A stretch of 64,000 bases of DNA from assembly GCA_963931865.1 (NCBI GenBank), contig OZ007506.1:17126242-17190241 (forward strand), written 5' to 3'. Below are positions 21,452 to 32,660 of the stretch, one piece after another; the first letter of the stretch is position 1, and the number at the start of each line of letters is the position of its first letter. The DNA comes from Axinella damicornis (taxonomy: Eukaryota; Porifera; Demospongiae; Axinellida; Axinellidae). Position numbers and translations under genes: made by a program. Under the pieces are notes generated by a model. The model searched no databases. It saw only the letters and a program-made list of their open reading frames with translations, and was not told where the DNA came from.

Positions 21452-22066
21452 CTAGTCAGTACGCAGCGGTCCAAAAACCCAGTTACGAGGGTCAGACTCG
21501 TCAGCGAGGTCAGTGAAGAAGAACTGAACTGCTTTCACATAATCTTCTCGTGTTATATCTCCATCTTTATCTGTGTCCATTTTATCAAATAACTGTATGT
21601 GATGATCTTCTTCAGCGTTGTCTTTATGAACTTCGTGGGCAGCGTACATATGCATGAATTCCTCCTTAGAGATGTGCCCCGGTTTCGTCAAATTGAGCAG
21701 GGACATCAATGTCGTACCCAAATGTTCCATAGTAGCGTGGAAATCTGGCTTACTTACTGCTCGAGCCACGTTTTTCATAAACTGTTCCTCCGTTACACCG
21801 GTATCAGCTGTCCGTGGTTCTGTTCCGCCATTGACTAGATTGATCCAGTAGTGGTGAGCAGTTGCAAGAAATTTCTCCTTCTCTCCAGGGGGGACTTAAA
21901 GCTTTTCCATCATGGCACAAAGCGGTGCCTCGATATCCGTTCGGGTTATGACACCGTCCTGGTTTGTGTCCAGGACATGAAAAGCTGTTTTCATCTTCTT
22001 ATTCCAGTGCTTGCTCCATGAATGGTGGTATTCCGTTTTGACATAGTTGAAAGCTTTCCCAGCCAT
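21452..22066 (-). pseudogene. EF-hand protein copy 2, one in-frame stop
   Basis: From ATG at 22066 the frame aligns along its whole length with copy 1. It has EF1 DTNQDGVITRTD, the HHYWINLVNGG segment and a canonical last loop DTDKDGDITRED. The only lesion is TAA at codon 57 (21896-21898), where copy 1 has Asn in MEKLNV. All other codons are open to the TAG at 21452. It could be a young pseudogene, a polymorphic null allele or an assembly error. A product restarting downstream would lack EF1 but keep the last hand. Confidence 0.85.
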
Positions 22067-22440
22067 GTCTACGCCTTGAGCGCGTATGCTAGTTCGGCAA
22101 ATTATAGCGACGGGGATGCGACGTTGCTATATATTTTGGGTGTTTTGCATACTGCATCAGTAGGCGTGGCTAATACGCCCACGCATTTTAATGAACTCGT
22201 ACAATGCTGCGTGCAATACATTTTGGACAAAACAACGTAAATACTCTAAGGGAACTTTTAAAATGAGGTGATTGTAATTAACCAGGTCACCTCCATTGCA
22301 TGCATCCATCTCTCTGTGTTTCCTCTAGATCTGTGAGGTAAACTGGAATGTGCGCACATGCAAGTGCAGCCTAATTGTATACCCGGGTAGCTAGGAGAAG
22401 TAGGAATGTAATATTCCTATCGCTTCATTTAATGCCCTGG
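22020..22440. repeat. Segmental duplication A, first copy
   Basis: Promoter and first ~20 codons of EF-hand copy 2 plus upstream DNA. It matches 23155-23620 at high identity, including ggcgtggctaatacgcccac and cattgcatgcatccatctct, with indels. Confidence 0.85.
22129..22134 (-). promoter_or_regulatory. TATA-like element of EF-hand copy 2
   Basis: AAATATATAGC on the minus strand, about 65 bp upstream of the ATG. The duplicated copy of this promoter near 23270 has lost it (tgctcttttgg). Confidence 0.5.
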
Positions 22441-22449
22441 CCATGGCAC

Positions 22450-22690
22450 ATCGTTTGGTGTGCACATTGTTTGGTGTACATACAGAAAATGAGTTTACAA
22501 AGGTGTCTTGGTTGTTGGGACAGCTTTAGAATTGAGAGGGCTTTTTCAGTAGGATTCAAACATAGAAACTGATTTCCCTCTATCCCACACATGACACTGA
22601 AGAGGTCTGTCCTTTCATTTTGTAAGGCAGGGCAGTGCAGTAAAAAGTGTTCTCATTCTCCACATCTAAGGAGCAGAATTTACACAGCCT
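22450..22690 (-). mobile_element. Non-LTR retrotransposon ORF2 3'-end relic
   Basis: The minus strand reads RLCKFCSLDVENEN followed by a Phe/Cys-Pro-rich stretch, and, after frame changes, LNPTEKALSILKLS. This fits the C-x2-C...H...C ending found after the reverse transcriptase domain of many non-LTR elements. Frameshifts and stops make it dead. Confidence 0.5.
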
Positions 22691-22729
22691 CTGTTGGAGA
22701 GGTCTTGCAGCACACCCGAAACGACATGT

Positions 22730-22830
22730 CTCCACCCTGTGCTGAAATAATAGTCCCATAAGTTGCTGCTAAATGTGTCACTATTGTAGATGTGGCCGGA
22801 CGACCTTGTGGCATTCGCTGTGAGTGATGC
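22730..22830 (+). pseudogene. Relic of small secreted cysteine peptide, copy B1
   Basis: Plus-strand codons read EIIVP-stop-VAAKCVTIVD, then AGRPCGIRCE and TGA. They match the C-terminal half of the intact peptide at 55030-55272 (minus strand). An in-frame stop and loss of the N-terminal part make it a pseudogene. Confidence 0.65.
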
Positions 22831-23145
22831 ATGGGTTGTAAAACTGAAGAAAAAAAATGGAAACTGAGCCAATGAAATACCAGTGCATCCAGATAATAAG
22901 TAATCATAAACAGGTAGGCCATTCCATAAAAGAGGTGTTACATAATATACGAACAAAAGGGATTGTAGAAGAAAGGTCTTCACAATAAAATTAACTTAGC
23001 AGACACATGCAGAACTAGTATAGACCTAGGATGGGTGTGAAACCTTGAACTGAGGTTGATTAACAGAAGATGGTGTTAGTCTCGGATCTCATGCATCTAT
23101 AGCTTGAGAAGACCCTGCGGTTGAGGTGGCTGGAGTGAAGTGCAA
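22735..23145. repeat. Segmental duplication B, first copy
   Basis: Matches 24290-24680 over about 390 bp (for example ccattccataaaagaggtgt, gaagaaaggtcttcacaata, agcttgagaagaccctgcgg), with small indels. Confidence 0.85.
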
Positions 23146-23154
23146 TGCATGCTC

Positions 23155-23620
23155 CATGCATGGTGGTATTCCGAATATTTGCTTTTGACATAGTTGAAAG
23201 CTTTCCCAGCCATGACTACGCCTTGAGCACGTATGCTAGTTCGGCAAATTATAGCGATGGGGATGCGACGTTGCTCTTTTGGATGTTTGCATACTGCATC
23301 AGTAGGCGTGGCTAATACGCCCACGCATGTTAATGAACTCGTACAATGCTGCGTGCAACAAAAAACCTATCATAGATTTTGGACAAAACAACGTAAATAC
23401 TCTAAGGGAACTTCAAAGTGAGTTTAAGTTAAGTGATTGTATTAAAAAAGGTAGTTCTTTTGTAACCAGGTCACCTCCATTGCATGCATCCATCTCTCTG
23501 TGTTTCCTCTGTGAGGTAAACTGGAATGTGCGCACATGAAAGTGCAGCCTTACTTTATAGCTACCCGGGTAGCTAGGAGAAGTAGGAATGTAATATTCCT
23601 ATCGCTTCATTTCAATCTAA
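23155..23620. repeat. Segmental duplication A, second copy (orphan EF-hand promoter)
   Basis: Carries the start region of EF-hand copy 2 in the same minus orientation (ATG at ~23214, then GKAFNYVKS) and its upstream DNA, but the body of the gene is absent below 23155. Confidence 0.8.
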
Positions 23621-23639
23621 CGAACTAGTTAAAATTAGG

Positions 23640-24220
23640 GCAGTGCTAATGCCCTGGCCATGGCCTATAGCTACAACCGAAATGACTTTGAAACAATAAG
23701 CTACCACTCTTGCATGTGGGGCATTTATTATAATAGCTAGCCCTTGAGAATGTAGTACTGCATGCATGCCACTGCAAGAACGACTTAAATTTGACATGCC
23801 TGCTGGTTACTATATTAGCTATATAGTTGAAAGTTTGACTGTGTAGGTCCTGGAGTCAAGGTGTCAGTTGGCTGCGTAAAAAATTGCCTTACACATATAA
23901 CCTGCCCAAACGTATGGTGCAACTGTCAAAACAATTTTGCAACTTGCAACAGTACTTTTAGTTAATTACAAAAGGCCTGGTCATTAAGCAGTTTTATGGT
24001 TGACCACCATGCACCTTAATTTTTGGGGTGACTTCTAGTTTTAGTTGCAGTTTGCAACAATTAAAACTGCTGGGAACCAGTGTGTTCTAATCACTGTAAT
24101 TTGCAGTCAATAGCCCTGATTGGCGCAATAATTACATGGCATGAAGAAATCGGCTTTTTTTTTCAGGAGGAACATTCTTCCATGCAGTTACATGTACATG
24201 TAGATGAAAGAGCGATGAAA
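23640..24220. other. Intergenic, no gene recognised
   Basis: Unique-looking sequence between duplicated blocks. It contains short inverted tgcaac/gttgca pairs around 23930-24062 (ttagttaatta, tagttttagttgcagtttgc). Confidence 0.4.
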
Positions 24221-24224
24221 CCAA

Positions 24225-24373
24225 TGGTTGACCCTCAGTCGTGCCGCTTCGCCAATTTCAACAGAACAGCTCGTACCTTCTCATTGTGGGAAATCTGTGA
24301 AGAAATAATAGTCCCAGAAGCTGCTGCTAAATGCGTCACTATTGTAGATGGGACCTTGCGGCATTTGCTGTGA
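24225..24373 (+). pseudogene. Relic of small secreted cysteine peptide, copy B2
   Basis: Plus-strand codons give VDPQSCRF, then FNRTARTFSLWEICEEIIVP and EAAAKCVTIVDG. They align closely with residues 24-70 of the 55030-55272 peptide. A short deletion near 24345 shifts the frame before the final Cys-Glu. No signal peptide remains upstream. Confidence 0.7.
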
Positions 24374-24680
24374 GTGATGCATGGGTTGTAGGTTGTAAAA
24401 CTGCTAAAGAAACTGGTAAATGAAATACCAGTGTATCCAGATATCATATTAAATAGGTAGGCCATTCCATAAAAGAGGTGTTGCATATATACGAACAAAG
24501 GGTTTGTAGAAGAAAGGTCTTCACAATAGATTAGCAGACACAGAACAAGTATAGACACAGGATGGGTGTGAAACCTTGAATTGAGGTTGATCAACAGAAG
24601 ATGGTGTTGGTGATCTCATGCACCTATAGCTATAGCTTGAGAAGACCCTGCGGTCGAAGTGGCTGGAGTGAAGTGCAAAC
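24290..24680. repeat. Segmental duplication B, second copy
   Basis: See the first copy at 22735-23145. The order A-B-A-B along 22020-24680 points to duplication of a ~1.1-1.5 kb unit. Confidence 0.8.
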
Positions 24681-25083
24681 GTTGGTTACTTTCCCGCTAT
24701 ACATCAGCGTAAGACACAGAGGATCTTGCAAGTAATAGCTACTAATTGTTCATGTAGTTAAAGGTGTATATGGCGAACATACTAGAGCTCTGGTTGAATC
24801 ACTAACTTTGTTACACGTTAATAGCTAGTTCATTACATTGTGTTTTCTGCATTGGGAAGTTGAAGTAGTCAATTTCATGCATGCATGTGTGTTTCTAGGA
24901 TCACTCTGACTGAATACCTTTTGGTGTTGTACGTCTACAAGGCTCATCTGCATAGTGAGATCAGCACAAGAAATGCTGCACGCACCTCTATTTACTGCCT
25001 TAATTCAGCAGTGGCAGTACTCAGGCCCTGGCATCACAGAAATCCTAACTACGCCACTGCTAGAAGTGCATGAGCATATGCTC

Positions 25084-25255
25084 AGAGTTTTCACAGCCAC
25101 AAAAGTGGGCATTTCTTGTGCAAATCTCACCAGATGAACCTTGTAGACAACCCCAAATTCACCTACCTGCAGATTGTAGGTATTCAGTCAGAATGAAACC
25201 TAGAAATAATACTGGTGGTAAAATGACTAGGAACACACATGTGGCTTATTGGAAA
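25084..25255 (-). pseudogene. Second relic of the RTK glycine-loop exon, minus strand
   Basis: Nearly identical to 35615-35780, including the splice-side flank cctacaatctg(caggta) and downstream acacatgtggcttattgg. It lies inside the plus-strand relic in opposite orientation, so kinase fragments were copied here at least twice or rearranged. Confidence 0.8.
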
Positions 25256-25769
25256 GATCAGTCCCTCTTAGTGAACTTATTCACTGCTAGCGCTGTTCCT
25301 AAAGCTATAGCTAGTATATTTATTGCAGTTCATGCAGGCAGGAACTTTAAAGTGATAACCACGTGGTGATAACTATACAGTCCCACTAAGAACACAATAC
25401 GTTTTCCTGGCCTTCTCTTCTCAGTGGTACTTCACCTCCATATAAAATAAAACTACTTAGCTACTCTTATAGAGTTCATACAAAATTAATGGTTTCCTTG
25501 ACCACAATCGGGTTGTGGAAATGATAAGAGAGAGCCTGCAAATGCTGGATTTTCATGTACTCAGTATAATTGGAGTAAGTGTGTATGCGGTACCTGCCCC
25601 CTACATTGTGATCCATGCCTTTCATGGACAATGGCAGCTTCATAAAGGAGAAGAAACACCTTAAGCTTGTTGTGACAGAGGGTGGCCCAGATTGTGAAGA
25701 AGCAAGTGTCAACTGCATACAGGAATTAGAATGTCTCACATACAAAATCAGTGTCGTAGCCATGCAAGC

Positions 25770-25918
25770 CCTGGCCCACCCTGAGGCCAAGGCCTAGCCC
25801 TGGCCCACCCTGAGGCCAAGCCCTAGCCCACCCTGAGGCCAAGCCCTGGCCCACCCTGAGGCCAAGCCCTGGCCCACCCTGAGGCCAAGCCCTGGCCCAC
25901 CCTGAGGCCAAGGCCTAG
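25770..25918 (+). repeat. 23-bp minisatellite, six units
   Basis: CCCTGGCCCACCCTGAGGCC(AAG) repeated with few changes, beginning right after the relic alpha-C exon. Confidence 0.95.
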
Positions 25919-26324
25919 CTGAGCAACAATGTTTGAATGTGCCAGGCAATCCATTAGGAAAGTCCACACCATTTGCAGTTGACTACAGCTATGAATGCGG
26001 ACTGCGAGCACTGCAATGAGGACTATAGAGACCCAGGGAATTCAGTGAGGTTTTAAGATCGTGGGACATTGGCAGCATGCAGCGACCAGGCTGATGCACT
26101 GTATCAGAGAACGCGATAGCGTTCTCTATTTAGGGATGGCCAAGGAATTTTCGAATTTACCATACTGATGCACTAGCAGGAAAACGGCAAAAGAAGCTAC
26201 AAAAGCCCAAAGCAAGCATACAGACAGAATGACACTGCCTAGCAGTTCACAAAAACACTCTTAAACGTACCTGAGAGTACGCGGGAGTCGAGAGACAAGT
26301 CGCTGTAAAATTCCGATTTCGTCA

Positions 26325-26366
26325 TCTTCTTTCTTCTTCTTTCTTCTTCTTCTTCTTCTTTCTCAT
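26325..26366 (+). repeat. CTT-rich microsatellite
   Basis: TTCTTTCTTCTTCTTTCTTC-type tract, near twin of 9917-9960. Confidence 0.9.
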
Positions 26367-26369
26367 AGT

Positions 26370-27225
26370 CAAGCATATCTCACCAACGGAAGGAGTCCTT
26401 GAACTGATTTAAGCACAGAACAACACCGCTTTCTCCGCAGTAGAGTCTTTGCGTCCGTATGTCTGCAAACTGGCAAGAACAGCAGTTTTGGTTAGCTGCC
26501 ATTCGACGAAATTGTAGCACGACGCCATTTTGAGGCAGCCAGAGGTCACGCGTTCGGCCAATTGCGCATGCGCATTTCACATGCAAGCGCATGTTGTGTT
26601 CTTTTTGCTTGTGATAGCTGCGTTTGAGACACTTACTGAATCCTTGTCAATCCGTCATCTGGTGGCTCACTACTATACCGCTGAGAGGAATTTCTACCAA
26701 CCTGTTCTTGTCAAGATCTATCGTGTCTGTGCCATCATGGGGGCGTGGCTTTCTTTTTCATGACGTAGCTACAGTGCAGAACAAGACTTTGTACTTGTAC
26801 CAATACTGACCAGAACTGTGGAGTTTTAAACTATTATATGGAGCCATTGTATGTACGTGACCTATAATTATCACTGCCATCAAGCTCTCTGATCTGATGA
26901 AGGGTGAACGCCCACCACAGACTTGTAGCTGATGACATGAGCAACGTGCGTAGAACAATATTATTAATGGAAGCAACAAAGCCTGCTCAATGCCCAGCAG
27001 AAGGTCCACATCCATCACTGCCATCATGAGAGACTATCATAGCTTTCCTTTGCTGACATTGTGATTAGGTACATGTAACAACACCTTAAAATCTGACATC
27101 AGGGCATAGCTACATCCAGTACCCTTGTACCCAATGCCTGTACCCTTATGGTGATGTTGCACATACCATGATGCCGGGCATGACTAATAAGCTACGTATT
27201 TCATGCGCTCAAAAAAAGTGCACAA
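26370..27225. other. No gene recognised
   Basis: Lies between kinase relic blocks. A gcgcatgcgca palindrome is near 26562. No supported coding or RNA feature. Confidence 0.4.
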
Positions 27226-27509
27226 ACTAGGGGCAAAAAAGTTTTCCCCAAAAATTCTAGGAGATTTAGTGATGGCCTGTCACATTCCATGCACCTCATG
27301 AAAAAACCCAAGAAACAAGAGGAAATGCCATTAACCAGCCTCAGTCCCATCCCATCCCTAAATTCTACATTTTTTAATAAAAGGGATGGGACTGAGGCTG
27401 GTTAATGGCATTTCCTCTTGTTTCTTGGGTTTTTCATGAGGTGCATGGAATGTGACAGGCCATCACTAAATCTCCTAGAATTTTTGGGGAAAATTTTTTT
27501 GCCCCTAGT
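27226..27509. repeat. Long near-perfect inverted repeat, ~130-bp arms
   Basis: ACTAGGGGCAAAAAAGTTTT (27226) to its complement ending 27509, with a ~22-bp loop (aaattctacattttttaata). Almost no mismatch, so it is young; a foldback element inserted into the kinase relic. Confidence 0.9.
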
Positions 27510-27689
27510 ATATAATTATACTCGGCTAAAACCACTCATCAGTGCCCAGACACTTCTACACCCTGGCTATGCCACTGTGCAAAATTAACTGTATAGTGCA
27601 TGCTTTCATGTGCAATCTTGCAAGAATGGATTCTGCCACACAACAACCGTGATGTACTGTGAGTGTGAGACTGCTGTATATAGTGGCAT

Positions 27690-27755
27690 CGATATCGTAG
27701 CTCAGTGGTTGGAGCAAGTGGAGCTCTGGCAGATAAGCAGGTTAGATATAACTGC
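27690..27755 (+). other. tRNA-like (box A) sequence
   Basis: CGTAGCTCAGTGGTTGGAGC matches a tRNA box A region, but the box B position (GGTTAGATATAAC) is degenerate. Possibly a SINE head; not a functional tRNA. Confidence 0.35.
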
Positions 27756-28105
27756 ATGGTGATTCCACTATTTCATTTCCTTTGATTCTTGTCAGCCTGA
27801 GTCACCTTCATGATATTCTCAAGAAGAATCATTTGAGTTATAGTAGGCAAAGGGTCTTGCACTATCGGCAATTTTTTCACAATTAAGTCAATGCAGACAT
27901 GCTATTAGCTATCCAGCATGTGCCTTCAGATTGCTAAGGGAACGGAGTAGCTATCTTTCCAGCCTAAGGTTTGTGCACCGAGATCTTGCTGCAAGAATAC
28001 TCAGTGTATGGTGCTGTTTCCATGCAGCTCAGTTTGGGAAGTCAACGGAGAAATTGTTCATTTGATCATGATCTTTTATAGGATTAATCCGCATCATGAA
28101 AAACT

Positions 28106-30182
28106 GTGAGGAATAGAAAATGCATTCGTATTACAACAGTACTAATGGAATGTCCATGTTTTGTGCAGGCCTCGATCGTGTGTAGGGCCATGAATCCAGA
28201 ATATCTGCAGTTTAATGTCACTGCACTTTTCACACTATCTATCTGCCCTGACAATGAATTTTGGAATTAAGCCATAAAGGGTAGCCATATGCCTCACAAT
28301 GAAAACATAAGTAGCTATATATATATATAAGCAGATGATTGGTGAGCCTGCATCATTGTCATAATTATCATGACCTTGTAAAAATTACTGTGTGCACATA
28401 CATTAACGTCCGTAACCCCCCCCCCCCCCCCCCCCCCCCCCCACTCCTCACATATTGATCAGGATATTGCATGTATTATAGTATAGGTAGTACTCTCATT
28501 ATCAGCTCCATACGTCCATGGAGATGTTCCTCTCTTTTTCCCTATGGCAACCAATACATACCTATAGCTATAGCTGTAGACTTGACTTCTTTAGCAGTTG
28601 ACTCAAAGTAATTTATTCAGCATGAGCCTTACTAGGCACGGTTATGCAGCTGGATTACTAGGCAATCACACATTCTTAAGGGAGTGTAACAGGCTGAGTA
28701 ACAGCTCACAAGCTACTCTGCTAGGTCTGTATATGATCCATCGACCTCTTCTTGCCAAGAGTGGGAATAGGTGTCACATAATACACTGTTAAAAAGGGGG
28801 GTGTAGCGGTTACACACTAAAGGGTAGAGCGAGTACCATTATTTTAAGATTATCAGCCTCAAAGGTGTACAATAAGCTAACGTACTGCTTTCTCTTTTGA
28901 ATATGAATTGTGTGCTATGTTTGTTTTGTATTTTGAAGGGACATCATGCAGAAAAGGTCCAAAGAAAGATTGAGATTGCATGCATTACGTGGATGAGATT
29001 ACAATGGTCAATCTGATGTTAGCCACACTAAAACAAAACTTTTAGCGAAGTATTTGTTAGGACAGTTGCATGACCATCCTATGTACCATTGCTAATTCGA
29101 AGTATGCAGTGTTTAATATTATCCTTCTAATGCATGCCAATTCAATGAATGCTGTGGGGTTGCCACTGATCATGAAGTTCACTCAAGTATGGTATTAGCT
29201 CCTATGAATTCTATTCAAGGGCATTACTATCCATCCCATACTAATTCAAAGAATGCCGTGGGTTGCTACTTAAGTTTACTCAGGCAAACTTCCCAGCCAT
29301 TGTCACTTGTTTCTGCGCTCCAGTGCCAATTAATAGGTGGCTGCATGTCATGGGGACATACTATTATAGCCCATAAAAAAAAAACAATGTGAAGTGTGAC
29401 AATTCTGGTGACGGGAGCACAGAAACGACTGACAAGGGCTGGGAAGCTCGCTTTGACTACAGATGCATGAGTGAACTACAAAACCAACCACATATGTACT
29501 GCAGACTCTGTAGAGGCCTGTGTGGCTACGACAACTCATGATAAAAGGTTGGAGTACTACAACACTTCACGACAAGGGTTAAACTTACTTAGGCCAAGAT
29601 GGTTTAACAATACACAAAACAAGCTTCTTTGTTTAAAGGACCAATGCCCTTGTAGTATCTAGTCCATGGCCAAAGGATTGTGGTTCGGAACCGAAGTTGG
29701 TTAACCCAAATATTAAATGAAAAGTGTCCATTGATAAATTTCTTGTGTACAACTTGCCACCATGTAATTCTGACCAATTAGGTTAACTTATAGGAGGTAT
29801 ACTGGTGCTTCCTATGTATACTATAATACATTAGACTAAGGTATGCCTAATGAACTTAATGAGGTTTCTAAAATCTGTTATACACTCATCAAAAATTCAT
29901 ATTTCATAAGAAACTGAAAACATAGCTGTCCCATATAGTCTAAGCCGCTTATCTCTTAGCTAACTGTTTAGAGACCTTCGCCCTAAGGTGATTATAGGTA
30001 GCATCCCTCAGTTCTCTAAAACAGCTAACTTAATAAGAGACCTGCTTGAGTGCAATAACCTATACTTGCAGTCATAAATAATATTATGCTATAAAATCTG
30101 GTCCAACTCATTTATGACATCACACATTTCACTAACTTTACAGCGGGGGATGTTCGCGCAAAATTTCATCCTGAAATGACAA
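28106..30182. other. Intergenic, no gene recognised
   Basis: Poly(C) of 27 nt at 28416-28442. Two related segments around 29118-29180 and 29198-29270 share ttcaa[ta]gaatgc[tc]gtgggttgc. No coding frame is supported. Confidence 0.5.
28416..28442 (+). repeat. Poly(C) tract, 27 nt
   Basis: An uninterrupted C run, following cgtaa. Confidence 0.95.
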
Positions 30183-30776
30183 TCAGGAGTCAGAATGTAG
30201 TGTTCCAAAAACCAGATTACGAGGATCAGACTCATCCATGAGGTCTGTAAAGAAGAACAGAACTGCATTCACATAGTCATCTTTTGTGACACGCCCTTGT
30301 CCACTCATCATCGACTCGAATAGCCGAGAGGAATCCTCTTCCTCAACATTGTGAGCAGAATAGATTTTTATGAAGTCCTCCCTAGTGATGTAGCCAAGCT
30401 TCTTGGAATCGATCAGGAAAAGCAGTGTAGAACCCAAGGCTTTCAATTTAGGCTCAAAAGGTGGGGTGGTAACTGCTCGAGCCACGTTTTCCGCAAACAT
30501 GGCTTCTGATACCTTGTCTGCGGGTGGTGTAGTGCCTCCATTAACTAGATCGATCCAGTATCGACGGCCTTGGTCAAGGATGGCATCTTTCTCTTCTGGG
30601 GGGACTTTAAACGCTTCTGTCATGTGAAGAAGCGGTCCCTCGATATCTGCTAGGGTTACGAAACCATCATGATCTGTGTCCAGGACAAAGAAAGCTGTTT
30701 TCATCTTCTTCAACCAGTGTGGGTTTTGTTCGAACTCGCTAGCCGTACATGCTGCAGGCGCGGATTTGCTAGCCAT
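30183..30776 (-). CDS. EF-hand calcium-binding protein, copy 3
   Basis: Intronless, 197 residues from ATG at 30776 (an upstream in-frame GTG is unlikely to be used). Same family as copy 1: a Trp/Lys-rich start, KMKTAFFVLD, a canonical EF1 loop DTDHDGFVTLAD, YWIDLVNGGTTPP, and an ending FFFTDLMDESDPRNLVFGTL. The third loop (DSKKLGYITRED) and last loop (SGQGRVTKDD) have lost key acidic ligands, so probably only EF1 binds Ca2+ well. That separates copies 3 and 4 from copies 1 and 2. Very close to copy 4 at 58063-58662, including the 3' flank (tttcatcctgaaatgaca) and promoter flank. Confidence 0.9.
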   Translation of the reverse strand: MASKSAPAACTASEFEQNPHWLKKMKTAFFVLDTDHDGFVTLADIEGPLLHMTEAFKVPPEEKDAILDQGRRYWIDLVNGGTTPPADKVSEAMFAENVARAVTTPPFEPKLKALGSTLLFLIDSKKLGYITREDFIKIYSAHNVEEEDSSRLFESMMSGQGRVTKDDYVNAVLFFFTDLMDESDPRNLVFGTLHSDS

Positions 30777-30844
30777 CACCGTCACTATTTTGCGCTATTT
30801 CAAAAATTATGCCAGGAGCGCCAAACGGCTGATTGACTGGAAAT

Positions 30845-30851
30845 AAATATA
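30845..30851 (-). promoter_or_regulatory. TATA-like element of EF-hand copy 3
   Basis: CTATATTTATTT on the minus strand about 75 bp upstream of the ATG. Confidence 0.4.
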
Positions 30852-30859
30852 GTCAGTTC

Positions 30860-32660
30860 TTGGTCCGGCAATGGTGACGGAAGATACCAGTACGAAACGA
30901 AAATGAGCTGATTATAGTTACGGGATCTCTGCGCGCGGATACGCGCACCGTATACTTAGCTAATTAAGCGCTGTTTCATAGGTTGTTTTTTTTTATGTCA
31001 CCAAAAATAAAACCGGGAAGACCATAGGCACAAAGAGTAGAATCAAGTTGCTGGCAGTCTTCATTCGGTCACCGCACAATTCCGGTCAGTATAGCCCAAA
31101 AGCTAAGTTTACATAGAGCAATGCGGATATAATTGCAGTTCTAGTACGAGGAGCAGTTAGTGTTACTGCAACATAAGTGGGACTCCCAAAGAATCTATCG
31201 TGTACAATTGGCGGTGGCTTTTGTATAGACTGACCGGAATTATACCGTGACCGGAATTACCTTACCCTCTCTGCTTTGTTTCCAGAAAGTTTGATTTCAC
31301 TACCTTACTTTCTGTGCAAGAAAAATGGAATTGTCTGGCCACGTCCACCGCGCATGGATAATATAGTACGCGTACTATATTATCCATGCACCGCGCTACG
31401 AGCCCGTAACCTCCTGCCTTGATCCAATGACAAAAGCATGAATTGCTTTTGCCCCACAACCACCGTACTAGCTAGCTAGTCAATAGCTGATACATGAATA
31501 TGGTAGCGCATGAATATGCTAGCTATTAAATTCCAATTACACATGAATATTTTCCTGACAAATAACGTCATCATGTGAATATTGCACACAGATGGCGCCA
31601 ACACGTACTGCACTCTGCATGGGTATCAACGTACTGGGTTCATGCATGAGAGCTGCAGCACCAGATCCAGCATGCAAGGTATTGCTGGTGTGCAACTCAT
31701 AAAATTGCAACTCAAGCAACCAAATCTAGGTAGCTAAAGATTATTACTGTCAGTGCTAACTAGTGCAGCCTAGCTACCAGGGTCAAAATGACATCTATGG
31801 GTTTTAATCGGATCACCGTGTTGAGGAGATCTAGCTGCAGCTGCCAGCTGAGAAAGTACTAGCTAATTGTGCTAAATCATGTCTAGCTACATGTGGATTA
31901 GACTACATGTGGATATAGTAGCCCAGTTTTCACACTGTTTGACCATATTGTAGAGTCAGTGAGTATAGCTAGCATAGCTAAGCCGTGATGACAACATGCA
32001 ATTACCAATATCAGACTTACTAAAAACTAGCAAAAAGCATCCAACAATGGATGAAAGCAGGATTGGATGACATTGATCGCCCACATTTGTACCTTAACAA
32101 TCATTCATACATTAACCGCCAGAATTTCATTCGGATGAAAGTAGCAGTAACTGTTGTTAATAACAATTTGAAACAGAATTGGGGCGGATAAGTCACACTT
32201 GTACAAGTTTTAAATAACATCAAGAATTGGATGACATGCAATATTGATCTTGGACGGCTGAAATTGCAGATGAATGTCATTTCTATAGCTAAATGGCCAA
32301 ACAAGGAGAACATCTACAGCCTAAAACTTGACACGCTAAGTACAAAAACTTATCCATGGTCTTCAAAATGACTCCCAGCCTTGGTATACAACTAAGTTTG
32401 GCATGGACCAGTAAAAAAAACACTTCAAAGATAAATAAAATTATGATAAAGTATACAATGGACAACAAATAAAGTATACAATGGACAACAAATAAAGTAT
32501 ACAATGGACAACAAAGGAATCACTTACTCATCTAAAGAGTTTGCCATCAGAAAATAGATGGATCCTATGGCATGAGAATCGTTTTCTCAATGATTGTTAA
32601 TTAACTTGTGGATTGAGCTTATGTGGGAAATATATCATAGATTATGTCCTTGAACTTCGT
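30860..32660. other. Intergenic, no gene recognised
   Basis: Lies between divergently placed EF-hand copy 3 and the 3' end of the RTK. Holds the 38-bp palindrome at 31352 and a triple ~20-bp repeat caaataaagtatacaatgga (32445-32512). Confidence 0.5.
31352..31389. repeat. Perfect 38-bp palindrome with 5-bp direct repeats
   Basis: GCATGGATAATATAGTACGC and its complement, flanked by ACCGC on both sides. Looks like a very small insertion. Confidence 0.75.

Larger units (their letters stand above)
24909..28105 (+). pseudogene. Inverted, decayed copy of RTK kinase-domain exons
   Basis: Blocks on the plus strand match the minus-strand RTK in the same order. 24909-24985 matches the glycine-loop exon (YKAHL...). 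25491-25720 matches the alpha-C exon ([21 protein letters not shown]), with frameshifts. 27919-28004 matches the catalytic-loop exon ([10 protein letters not shown]), with an in-frame stop. 28005-28105 matches the intron after that exon and the start of the next. Intron sequence is kept, so this is a DNA-level duplication, not a retrocopy. It has since been split by a minisatellite, a long palindrome and other insertions. Confidence 0.85.

Noticed and set aside
24235..24594. Minus-strand 119-residue frame over the B2 duplication
   Set aside because: The plus-strand frame matches the secreted-peptide family with conserved Cys; the minus frame is its shadow.
25726..26011. Repetitive WARAWPQGGPG-type protein on the minus strand
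   Set aside because: A by-product of the 23-bp minisatellite; no start context, no homologue in the relic region.
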